Shown here piece by piece: positions 15,428 through 22,290 of a stretch of 33,446 bases of DNA. Source of the stretch: a virus; the IMG/VR virus record IMGVR_UViG_3300006802_000058, positions 1 through 33,446 of that record, one strand, 5' to 3'. A model generated the notes under the pieces. The model was not told the origin of the DNA. It did not search any database and saw only the letters and a list, made by a program, of their open reading frames with translations. The number at the start of each line of letters is the position of its first letter. The first letter of the stretch is position 1. The position numbers were made by a program, and so were the translations under genes.

Positions 15428-15864
15428 GTGAAGAAAGGTACTTAGACGATCTCGACTGGGATGCTAAGGAACACGAGATGTTGGATAAGATAAGAGCCGA
15501 GAAGGCTGCTAAGTTGGCAAAACGCAAGGCTGGCAAGATTCCCGAGCGTGAAGTACAGAAGGCCATAGCATCACAACTCGAGATGCTAGGCTACATGGTC
15601 ATAAGAGTGAATAGCAGCGTGCAGAACCTTGAACACGGCACGAGGCTGGCATCATACCGCGTGGTCAATATAAACGCGACCAGCGGCCATGCTGACCTTG
15701 CTGTCTATCGTGATGGCAGGGCGTGGATGTTGGAAGTCAAGACAGCGACAGGTCGCACCTCACCAAGCCAGCATAAGTTTAGTGACTGCTGCCTGCGTTA
15801 TGGTGTCCCTTACGCTGTGGTGAGGTCGGTAGGTGAAGCCGTCGAATTTGTGAGAGATAACTAA
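15424..15864 (+). CDS. VRR-NUC domain nuclease
   Basis: After a basic, helical N-terminus, the 146-aa protein shows the VRR-NUC form of the PD-(D/E)XK fold: EREVQKAIASQLEMLGY (E43), GHADLAVY (D91), WMLEVKTATG (E104, K106) and SQHKF with Q116, followed by GVPYAVVRSVGEAVEF. Stand-alone VRR-NUC proteins in phages are thought to resolve or cleave branched DNA such as Holliday junctions, usually as dimers. That would clear replication intermediates before packaging, in keeping with the replication neighbours. Coupled to the preceding gene by ATGA. Confidence 0.88.
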   Translation: MSEERYLDDLDWDAKEHEMLDKIRAEKAAKLAKRKAGKIPEREVQKAIASQLEMLGYMVIRVNSSVQNLEHGTRLASYRVVNINATSGHADLAVYRDGRAWMLEVKTATGRTSPSQHKFSDCCLRYGVPYAVVRSVGEAVEFVRDN

Positions 15865-15877
15865 CAAAGGGGAAAGT

Positions 15878-16177
15878 ATGTTATACGACCTTATACTAGC
15901 CGATGCCTGCAGTCTTCTCGGAGTTACTCCCGAAGAGGTATATGCCAACAACAGGAAAGCAGGGGCAGTGCGTGCTCGTTCGATCACATGGTATGTGCTG
16001 AGTAAGCACTACGGATGGAGTCTTACAACGATAGCACAGCACTCACGTAAACACCACAGCACTGTCTTGCATGGCATCCGTTCTATCGAGGATGGGATCT
16101 TGATGTACACGGACATCAGGTCAGTGGTCAGTCAGTTGCGTGGTGTGAACTATGCCCAGCTAGTGCATGGCCTGTGA
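15878..16177 (+). CDS. DnaA domain IV-like DNA-binding protein, 99 aa
   Basis: The start has a strong AAAGGGGAAAG site. The 99-aa protein aligns by eye with the C-terminal DNA-binding domain of DnaA: VRARSITWYVLSKHYGWSL matches the R-x-I-A-M-Y-L helix before the basic loop, and RKHHSTVLHGIRSIED matches the signature (x-R-D-H-S-T-V-x-x-A-x-x-x-I). The AAA+ ATPase part is absent. A free domain IV could bind DnaA boxes to recruit, compete with or block host DnaA. A perfect DnaA box (TGTGGATAA on this strand) starts three bases after the stop codon. The first 30 residues have no counterpart I recognise. Confidence 0.75.
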   Translation: MLYDLILADACSLLGVTPEEVYANNRKAGAVRARSITWYVLSKHYGWSLTTIAQHSRKHHSTVLHGIRSIEDGILMYTDIRSVVSQLRGVNYAQLVHGL

Positions 16178-16179
16178 AT

Positions 16180-16188
16180 TGTGGATAA
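16180..16188 (+). promoter_or_regulatory. DnaA box, intergenic
   Basis: TGTGGATAA is the exact complement of the consensus DnaA box TTATCCACA. It lies in the 42-base gap between the DnaA-domain protein and the small terminase gene and sits in an AATTGT/ACAATT inverted repeat (16177-16199). It may be an operator for the DnaA-like protein, or part of replication control. Confidence 0.6.
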
Positions 16189-16219
16189 GTAAACAATTGT
16201 CAAGGATATCTTTACAACT

Positions 16220-16600
16220 GTGAATCTTACACCATCACAAGAGGCAGAACTAAAACGTCGCGCCCGTGCTATGCTAGGCTGGACAGCTCTGTCCAGGTGG
16301 TGCTCTGTTCTTCTCGGTCGTGACGTGCCAGTGTCTGAACTAAAGTCCGACTATGGTCTTATGATTGAGAACGAACGTAACGACGTAAGGTTCAACCTAG
16401 CACAGACACAGATCGAGAAGGCGCTATCAGGGGACAACACGATGCTGATCTGGTTAGGCAAGCAACACCTTGCACAGACGGACAAGGCAGCCACGGAAGT
16501 GTCAGGCAAGACCGATATACGGATCGTGCTGGCTCCAACACATGAAGAACCAAAGCAGATCGAGGACGCAGAGATTATAGCCATCGGGCCTAAACAATGA
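16220..16600 (+). CDS. Terminase small subunit-like protein
   Basis: A GTG start at 16220 gives 126 aa. The N-terminal 55 residues are helical and basic, as for a DNA-recognition domain (AELKRRARAMLGWTALSRWC). The C-terminal part has DNTMLIWLGKQHLAQTDKA, a segment frequent in phage small terminases, and then GKTDIRIVLAP. The protein would recognise packaging sites and hand DNA to the large subunit, whose gene starts within its stop codon (ATGA). The ribosome site is weak (AAGGA well upstream), and the adjacent DnaA box might influence expression. Assignment rests on the segment pattern and position. Confidence 0.75.
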   Translation: MNLTPSQEAELKRRARAMLGWTALSRWCSVLLGRDVPVSELKSDYGLMIENERNDVRFNLAQTQIEKALSGDNTMLIWLGKQHLAQTDKAATEVSGKTDIRIVLAPTHEEPKQIEDAEIIAIGPKQ

Positions 16601-17769
16601 TAACTATTGACGCACAACTACATGACGGCCAGAAGCTCATCCTGCGGAACAGGCGACGCTTCAACACCGTGGCATGTGGTCGTCGCTTTGGTAAGACTGT
16701 TATGGCAGAAGCCCTGCTCATTGAGTCTGCTATCATGGGCAGGCCGTGTGCTTACTTCGCACCAACGTATAAGATGCTATCGGATGTTTGGAAAGCGCTG
16801 AAGACAACGCTGCAGCCTATCATTACAAGTGTAAGTGAACAGGAGAAGAGGCTTACCATCGAGACGGGTGGTGTGATCGACTGCTGGTCATTAGATGCCT
16901 ATGACAGCGTGCGAGGTCGTAAGTACGCACGGGTGGTATGTGATGAGGTGGCGATGGTTAGGAACTTCATGGACGCCTGGAACGAGGCGATCCGACCAAC
17001 GCTAACAGATTACAAGGGCGACGGCTATTTCTTCTCGACACCGAAGGGCCGTAATGATTTCCACGCTATCTACGAACGTGCTAGGTTAGACGAGACTTAT
17101 GCGTCCTTTCGGATGCCTACCAGTGTGAATCCTTATATAGCACAAGACGAGATCGAGGCGGCACGTCGCGAACCGCCGACGGTTGTGTTTAATCAGGAAT
17201 ACCTAGCCGAGTTCGTGGACGTGCAGGGCGCTTTGGTGAAACGTGAGATGATAACGTATGTAAACAGCGACCAGGTGCCTAGGGATCTCAAGATCGGGAT
17301 GGGTGTAGACTTAGCGATCTCCAAATCAGACACGGCAGACTACACTGCCATCGCTGTTGTGGGCTATGACAAGGATTCAGGCCGTAGGTATGTGCTAGAC
17401 ATGTGGCGTGGTAAGGTGGGATTCCATGAGGTAGTCCAAGGCGTGCAGAGCCTAGCGAGCAAGTGGAACCCGTCACGGATCAACATCGAGGCCGTCCAAT
17501 ATCAGGTCGCTGTCGTGCAGGAACTACTCCGCAAGACATCCTTACCTGTCAAGGCTGTCAAGCCAGACCGTGATAAGGTAACACGCTTCCACGGCTTACT
17601 GGCAAGGTATGAGCAGCTGCTGGTCACACACGTGCGCGGGCTGGATCCATCATTCGAACAGGAACTACTTTCTTTCCCTGAGGGCAACCACGACGATATG
17701 GTGGATGCTCTCGTATACGCTGAGATGGCGGCTGTAAAGTCGCAAGGTGCTGGGGTGGTATTTTTATGA
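16597..17769 (+). CDS. terL: Terminase large subunit
   Basis: This 390-aa packaging motor has an N-terminal ATPase with Walker A GRRFGKT (28-34), Walker B VVCDE (113-117) and coupling motif FFSTPKG (145-151). The C-terminal RNase H-like nuclease has VDLA with D238, INIEAV with E298, and HDDMVDA with D366, D367 and D370. It pumps DNA through the portal and cuts concatemers. The protein is somewhat shorter than the usual 420-550 aa but complete in motifs. It overlaps both neighbours by ATGA. The cutting mode (headful versus cos) is not evident; the circular assembly fits either circular permutation or cohesive ends. Confidence 0.96.
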   Translation: MITIDAQLHDGQKLILRNRRRFNTVACGRRFGKTVMAEALLIESAIMGRPCAYFAPTYKMLSDVWKALKTTLQPIITSVSEQEKRLTIETGGVIDCWSLDAYDSVRGRKYARVVCDEVAMVRNFMDAWNEAIRPTLTDYKGDGYFFSTPKGRNDFHAIYERARLDETYASFRMPTSVNPYIAQDEIEAARREPPTVVFNQEYLAEFVDVQGALVKREMITYVNSDQVPRDLKIGMGVDLAISKSDTADYTAIAVVGYDKDSGRRYVLDMWRGKVGFHEVVQGVQSLASKWNPSRINIEAVQYQVAVVQELLRKTSLPVKAVKPDRDKVTRFHGLLARYEQLLVTHVRGLDPSFEQELLSFPEGNHDDMVDALVYAEMAAVKSQGAGVVFL

Positions 17770-18821
17770 GACACGGAAGTTTATTTTCAGGCATAGGTGG
17801 TTTCGACCTTGCTGCGGAGTGGATGGGATGGAGTAATGTATTCCATTGTGAATGGGCAGAATTCCCACGTAAGATATTGCACCATTACTGGCCGAATGCG
17901 ATAAGTTACCACGATGTTACACAAACGGAGTTCACAGCACATGCCGACCAAATCGACATCCTTACAGGCGGGTTCCCTTGTCAGCCGTACAGCGCGGCAG
18001 GCAAGCGCAAAGGGAAAGACGATGATCGTCACCTCTGGCCCCACATGCTACGAGCTATTCGAGAAATCAGACCTCGCTGCGTCGTGGGCGAAAATGTTTT
18101 CGGGCTTACTACTTGGAACGGGGGCGTGGTACTCGAAGAGGTGTCTGCTGAGCTGGAAGCTGAAGGTTACGCCGTACAACCGTTTATTATTCCAGCTGCA
18201 GCCGTCGGGGCTCCCCACAGAAGAGACAGGATCTGGATTGTTGCGTACTCCGTCAGCACAGGAACCAGGCATCAAGAACACCCGTCTTGTAACCAAGACT
18301 GGGGAACCTGCGGAAATAGGGAAAAGAGCTTACGACAAACACACGGGACGCCTAGCGCAAGTGGGGCTAACGCAACAAGTGCAAATGATGCGTTTGCTCC
18401 CTACTCCGAAAGCCTCGGATTTGGAAAGGGGCAACAGGAAGCTGGACGAGAACGGGCTGAACGTCAACAGCAAGGGAGTCAGGTACGGTGCAGCTCTGCC
18501 ACAACTAGCCAAGAGTGGATTGCTACCGACACCGACATGCATGGATGCAACGAATGCAACGGCAACGATGAAGTCTACACAGGTCAAGGAAGGCAGCATG
18601 CACAGCGTGACGCTAAGCAGGCAGATAAGCAGGACTTCTGGTACAACTTCCCAACTCAACCCCCTGTTTGTGGCGGAGATGATGGGATTCCCACCGAACT
18701 GGACGGTATTACCATTCCAAAGTGGCGAAGAGAAAGCATAAAGGGCTACGGGAACGCAATCGTTCCACAGGTAGCATTTCAAATTTTCCAAGCAATAGAA
18801 CAATATGAGCTTACTAACTAG
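17766..18821 (+). CDS. DNA (cytosine-5) methyltransferase
   Basis: This 351-aa enzyme transfers a methyl group from S-adenosylmethionine to cytosine C5. Motif I is LFSGIGGFD (6-14), motif IV GGFPCQPYSAAGK with catalytic C72, motif VI GENV (108-111), motif VIII GAPHRRDRIWIVA (148-160), and motifs IX-X end in GYGNAIVPQVA near 327-337. The target-recognition region (about 160-300) has repeated A-Y/D-S/T-x...G units (VAYSVSTG, APYSESLG, ATDTDMHG). It probably protects phage DNA from host restriction. No partner restriction enzyme is visible. A second ORF (18022-18741) lies entirely inside it in another frame. It overlaps terL (ATGA) and the portal gene start. Confidence 0.95.
   Translation: MRHGSLFSGIGGFDLAAEWMGWSNVFHCEWAEFPRKILHHYWPNAISYHDVTQTEFTAHADQIDILTGGFPCQPYSAAGKRKGKDDDRHLWPHMLRAIREIRPRCVVGENVFGLTTWNGGVVLEEVSAELEAEGYAVQPFIIPAAAVGAPHRRDRIWIVAYSVSTGTRHQEHPSCNQDWGTCGNREKSLRQTHGTPSASGANATSANDAFAPYSESLGFGKGQQEAGRERAERQQQGSQVRCSSATTSQEWIATDTDMHGCNECNGNDEVYTGQGRQHAQRDAKQADKQDFWYNFPTQPPVCGGDDGIPTELDGITIPKWRRESIKGYGNAIVPQVAFQIFQAIEQYELTN
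18022..18741 (+). CDS. Out-of-frame ORF nested in the methyltransferase gene (probable dual coding)
   Basis: A 239-codon frame runs from ATG 18022, six bases after AGGGAAAGACG, to TAA 18741, wholly inside the C5 methyltransferase gene in a different frame. The product is not shadow-like: it has CYELFEKSDLAASWAKMFSG, then WYSKRCLLSWKLK and NRLLFQLQPS. Three spaced units follow, LLRTPSAQ (73), LLPTPKASD (125) and LLPTPTCMD (167). The end is LNPLFVAEMMGFPPNWT. I recall very similar database proteins next to phage methyltransferases. Each LLxTP unit is encoded by the same DNA as an A-Y/D-S/T unit in the methyltransferase. An in-frame extension to 17914 lacks a ribosome site. Function unknown; possibly a partner in target recognition. 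Confidence 0.6.
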   Translation: MIVTSGPTCYELFEKSDLAASWAKMFSGLLLGTGAWYSKRCLLSWKLKVTPYNRLLFQLQPSGLPTEETGSGLLRTPSAQEPGIKNTRLVTKTGEPAEIGKRAYDKHTGRLAQVGLTQQVQMMRLLPTPKASDLERGNRKLDENGLNVNSKGVRYGAALPQLAKSGLLPTPTCMDATNATATMKSTQVKEGSMHSVTLSRQISRTSGTTSQLNPLFVAEMMGFPPNWTVLPFQSGEEKA

Positions 18822-21432
18822 AATAAAACAGTATATCTCACCATCGGGCGAGGTTGCACAGAACGACCTTCCTATGCCGCTCGAGGAGGTATGGACAAAG
18901 CACAGCTTCACACCAATAGTCAACTGGTCTGGAGCTTACAAGATGTGGAAGGCTAATCCTGTAGCACAGGCCTGCACTATCACGTACTCACTCATGATGC
19001 CCGAGGCACAGCTCGGTGTGGTCACTCCATCAGGTTACAGCTATGACGACCCTATCGTCACCATGCTCACACGTAACCAGTGGCGAGTGACTATGTCAGA
19101 GATCATGACCATCCTGTGCATCGGTGGCAATGCCTACGGCTACAAGCTGCGCAATGCCTCGGGTGCTGTGATAGGTATCAGGTGGTATTCAGATAAGCAT
19201 TTCGCGCCTGTGAATGATGGATGGGGTGATGTCGATTATTATCACTACTACAACGGTGCTGTAACCTACTCCGTACCGAAGGAAGACGTCGTGCACATCG
19301 TGGGCTTCTGGTACGACCCCGAGAAGCCACTTGGTGGCGGCTCGCCTGTCGAGCTTGCTGCGCAGTCTATTGAGGGCTACAACGAAGCCAGTGCCACGGT
19401 GTTCAACATCCACAAGAACGACGCCATGCCCAAGACCATCGTGGTCTACGATGAGGAGCTGACACCAGAGCAGGTAAGCCTTGCCGAGCGTTCGTTCAAG
19501 CGCAAATATGGTGGAGACCGTCGCGGTTCCGTTGGTATCATGTGGGGCGTGAAGGACGTCAAGCGCCTAGCCCTCGACTGGAACGAGCTCGGTCTATCTG
19601 ACACGTTCGGTCAGTACGAGACCCGTATCTGCGGTGCTTACAAGGTGCACCCTATTATCGCAGGGACTCATATGGGTCTGTCACAGAGTACCTACAGCAA
19701 TTTCGAGCAGGCCTCTAAAGACTACACAAACATGGTGCGTGTTCCATTCTGGAATATGCTCGCTGACCAGATCAATGCACAGCTCGCCATCCCTGACTAT
19801 GGTGTCGAGATCGGTTTCGACCTGTCCACAGTTCAGGCACTTGCTGGTGATGCTATTGCGACCGAGGCCGTGTCGACTCAAGATGCAAATGTGAACGGTG
19901 ACAACTCCAGCGACGGAGGCGCTGTGCCTGTTGAGGCGCGTGGCTTTCGTGGTATCTCAACAAAAATCAGGAGTGGAGAGGAAGCCGTAATCGTAGACAT
20001 CGACGATACACTGCTTACGAGCACAGGCAACCCAAAGCAGAACGTCATCGACTACGTCAATGCCAAGCACGCTGAGTACATGATACACATCGTGACCGGT
20101 CGCATGATTGACGACCGTGACCGCACTGTACGAGAGCTCGAGGATGCTGGCGTCAAATACGACGAGCTGCACCTTAACGACACAACAGCGCCCACGATAG
20201 TCTGGAAAGAATACAAAGCCAAGAAAATACAGGAGATGCATCCTGTAGATTTGGCTATTGACAATGACGAAGAGACCCGTGCCATGTACCGCAGCCTTGG
20301 TATTGATACGCTGAATCCATCAGACATACCAGAGATCGATAGCAAGCAATATGAAGGCATAGACTTTCTACCACCCAAGGGCGTCCGTGATGAGGCAGCC
20401 AAGGGCCTCGAGTGGCGTCGTGAGTATAACAGAGGCGGCACGGCTGTAGGTGTTGCCAGAGCTCGAGACCTCAGCAATGGACGTGCTATCTCGCCAGATA
20501 CGGCGAGGCGCATGAACAGTTACTTTGCACGGCACGAGGTCGACAAGCAGGGCGAAGGGTGGTCACCAGGTCAGGAGGGATTTCCTTCTGCTGGTCGCAT
20601 TGCATGGGCTCTGTGGGGTGGTGATGCTGGTCAGCGCTGGAGTGCCAAGCTAGTCGAGCAGATGAATGCTGAAGACGAGCAGAAGGCGCTGTTCAAGAGC
20701 GACGTGAAGTCATGGCTGCAACATCCAGACTCGCATGTTTATAGCAAGCAGTACGACGAGGCACTGAAGCCTTACGATGACCGCATAGCAAAATCATGGT
20801 CGATGGTAGCGATGGAGCTCGCCACCTACCTACGTGATACCAAATCGGCATGGGCTGTAGAAACAAAAGCCGAGGACTTCAGCGAGGACTTTTGGACTGA
20901 GAAGTTCCTGCGGGAAACCGAGACGGACAGGGAGGAGCTTGTCGAGCTGGTCATCAAGTTAGCCCAGGAGGAAGTGGACGCAGAGCCTGGAGACTTTGCC
21001 AAAGCTCGTGAGGCTGGAATCATTGAGTCATCTAACAAGATATCCGACAGCGTCCCAACACTCCGTGCGGACGTGCAAAAGGTTGTTCTCGAGAACCCTG
21101 GTATATCAGATGAGGAACTGAGCAAACTGCTATTCGACAAGGTCAAGGGCATCAGTCAGGCCCGAGCCAACATGATCGCACGCACGACGGTAACAGCTAC
21201 AACAGGTGCAACACAAAAATCGGTCTGGGATGAATTGGGTGGAATCCGCAGGTCATGGGCAGCCTTGGCAGGGGCACGGGCTGCGCACGCTGCAGCACAT
21301 GACAGTTTAGAGGACGACAACGGGCTATTCACAGTAGGCGGTGAACAGACACCATACCCTGCAGGCGATGGCCTCAGCGCTGCAAACTCCGTCAACTGCC
21401 GATGTTTCGCACGTGCTCGCAGGGCCGTGTGA
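18805..21432 (+). CDS. Portal protein fused to HAD phosphatase, GGTAVGVARAR module and MuF-like domain
   Basis: This 875-aa protein is about twice normal portal length. Residues 1-350 are an HK97-type portal (YKMWKANPVAQACTITYS, then LCIGGNAYGYKLR, and GLSQSTYSNFEQA near 291). Residues 394-505 are a complete HAD phosphatase: DIDDT 398-402, TGR 431-433, a lysine-rich motif III near 464-474 and DNDEET 486-491. Residues 528-615 carry the phage module RREYNRGGTAVGVARARDL...ARRMNSYFARHE...GRIAWALWGGDAG. Residues 765-875 are MuF-like (QARANMIARTTVTATTGATQ...NSVNCRCFAR). The portal ring would display 12 copies of each domain at the capsid vertex. The frame is continuous with no weak stop. The start overlaps the methyltransferase end by 17 bases. 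Confidence 0.85.
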   Translation: MSLLTRIKQYISPSGEVAQNDLPMPLEEVWTKHSFTPIVNWSGAYKMWKANPVAQACTITYSLMMPEAQLGVVTPSGYSYDDPIVTMLTRNQWRVTMSEIMTILCIGGNAYGYKLRNASGAVIGIRWYSDKHFAPVNDGWGDVDYYHYYNGAVTYSVPKEDVVHIVGFWYDPEKPLGGGSPVELAAQSIEGYNEASATVFNIHKNDAMPKTIVVYDEELTPEQVSLAERSFKRKYGGDRRGSVGIMWGVKDVKRLALDWNELGLSDTFGQYETRICGAYKVHPIIAGTHMGLSQSTYSNFEQASKDYTNMVRVPFWNMLADQINAQLAIPDYGVEIGFDLSTVQALAGDAIATEAVSTQDANVNGDNSSDGGAVPVEARGFRGISTKIRSGEEAVIVDIDDTLLTSTGNPKQNVIDYVNAKHAEYMIHIVTGRMIDDRDRTVRELEDAGVKYDELHLNDTTAPTIVWKEYKAKKIQEMHPVDLAIDNDEETRAMYRSLGIDTLNPSDIPEIDSKQYEGIDFLPPKGVRDEAAKGLEWRREYNRGGTAVGVARARDLSNGRAISPDTARRMNSYFARHEVDKQGEGWSPGQEGFPSAGRIAWALWGGDAGQRWSAKLVEQMNAEDEQKALFKSDVKSWLQHPDSHVYSKQYDEALKPYDDRIAKSWSMVAMELATYLRDTKSAWAVETKAEDFSEDFWTEKFLRETETDREELVELVIKLAQEEVDAEPGDFAKAREAGIIESSNKISDSVPTLRADVQKVVLENPGISDEELSKLLFDKVKGISQARANMIARTTVTATTGATQKSVWDELGGIRRSWAALAGARAAHAAAHDSLEDDNGLFTVGGEQTPYPAGDGLSAANSVNCRCFARARRAV

Positions 21433-21470
21433 GAAGTTTCAAGGTGAAACACCGAGAAGTTTCAAGGTGA
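21431..21470 (+). repeat. 17-bp tandem direct repeat with hairpin potential
   Basis: GAGAAGTTTCAAGGTGA occurs at 21431-21447 and 21454-21470 just after the portal stop codon. The first copy also forms a GTTTCA-agg-TGAAAC hairpin (21436-21450). A further inverted repeat GCGAAC/GTTCGC follows at 21498-21503 and 21513-21518. It could be a protein-binding operator or processing signal before the protease gene. Confidence 0.6.
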
Positions 21471-21482
21471 GCCCCTGCAAAT

Positions 21483-21491
21483 TGTGGATAA
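21483..21491 (+). promoter_or_regulatory. DnaA box, intergenic
   Basis: A second exact TGTGGATAA lies between the portal and protease genes, in the same orientation as the box at 16180 and sharing flanking AT before it (ATTGTGGATAA). A third exact copy, at 27381-27389, is inside the holin-candidate gene. Confidence 0.5.
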
Positions 21492-21540
21492 TTACACGCG
21501 AACACTATGCAAGTTCGCATCATTACGGGGAACGTAAACA

Positions 21541-22290
21541 ATGAAGATAGAACGCAAATCATTTGATATTGAAACCAAGGCCGAAGGCGACAACGGTGTC
21601 ATCGAGGCTATTGTATCGGTATTTAATAACGTCGACAGCTATGGCGACCGTGTGAAGTTTGGATTCTTTGACGAATCCCTTCGCACGAAGCTACCCAAAG
21701 GCGTATGGGCACACGACTGGAAAACACCAGTGGCCAAAACTCTCGAGGCTCGTGAGCTTATGCCAGGTGATGCCCTGCTGCCTGAGAAGCTCAAGGACCT
21801 TGGCGGCCTGTATATCAAGGGCCAGTTCAACATGAACACCCAGCGAGGCCGTGAGACTTACAGCGACATCAAGGAAGGCATCATCGACGAGTTCTCGATC
21901 GGTTACTCTGTGATGGAGGAAGGCTATTCCCCAGACGGAGCCCGTGAACTTGTCAAGGGACGACTCTATGAGTGGTCTCCTGTGCTCTTTGGAGCTAACT
22001 CAGAAACTGCTTTAATCAGTGCCAAGGGACTCAATGACGACCTTGCTGACGTCGGAGCCGACGTCGAGCGTGTTGTCACGAGGTTGAACGAACGTGCTGA
22101 GATCAGACTCAAGGAAGGGCGAACGTTATCGTCGGCAAACGTAACACGCCTGACCGAACTCATGGACACGCTGGCCTCTGCGGTGCAAAGCATCAAGGGC
22201 CTCATCGAGTCCGCACAACCAGTGAACGCAAAGGCAGCTATGGAAATGGAAGCCTTGCGTCAATTAGTAAACAAAAGGAACAAACAATGA
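21541..22290 (+). CDS. Prohead (head maturation) protease, HK97 family
   Basis: The 249-aa protein matches the HK97 prohead protease layout: N-terminal FDIETKAEGDNGVIEAIVSV and VDSYGDRV, catalytic histidine in VWAHDW (H58), and catalytic serine in DEFSIGYSV (S119), followed by GRLYEWSPVLFGAN around 140-153. The C-terminal 90 residues are a charged helix of the kind that acts as scaffold or tether. It cleaves the capsid N-terminal delta domain and itself during head maturation. The start follows a GGGGAACG site and its stop overlaps the capsid gene ATG (ATGA). Confidence 0.92.
   Translation: MKIERKSFDIETKAEGDNGVIEAIVSVFNNVDSYGDRVKFGFFDESLRTKLPKGVWAHDWKTPVAKTLEARELMPGDALLPEKLKDLGGLYIKGQFNMNTQRGRETYSDIKEGIIDEFSIGYSVMEEGYSPDGARELVKGRLYEWSPVLFGANSETALISAKGLNDDLADVGADVERVVTRLNERAEIRLKEGRTLSSANVTRLTELMDTLASAVQSIKGLIESAQPVNAKAAMEMEALRQLVNKRNKQ

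Noticed and set aside
17914-18021. Upstream extension of the nested methyltransferase-frame ORF
   Set aside because: No ribosome site at ATG 17914, whereas ATG 18022 has AGGGA at good spacing and begins where remembered relatives begin.
20052-20513. Antisense ORF of 153 aa opposite the HAD part of the portal fusion
   Set aside because: The + strand frame carries intact HAD motifs; the antisense frame has no recognisable domain or ribosome site.
21341-21544. 67-aa ORF spanning the portal end and the repeat region
   Set aside because: It begins inside the portal gene in another frame and consists partly of the duplicated 17-bp repeat; no ribosome site.
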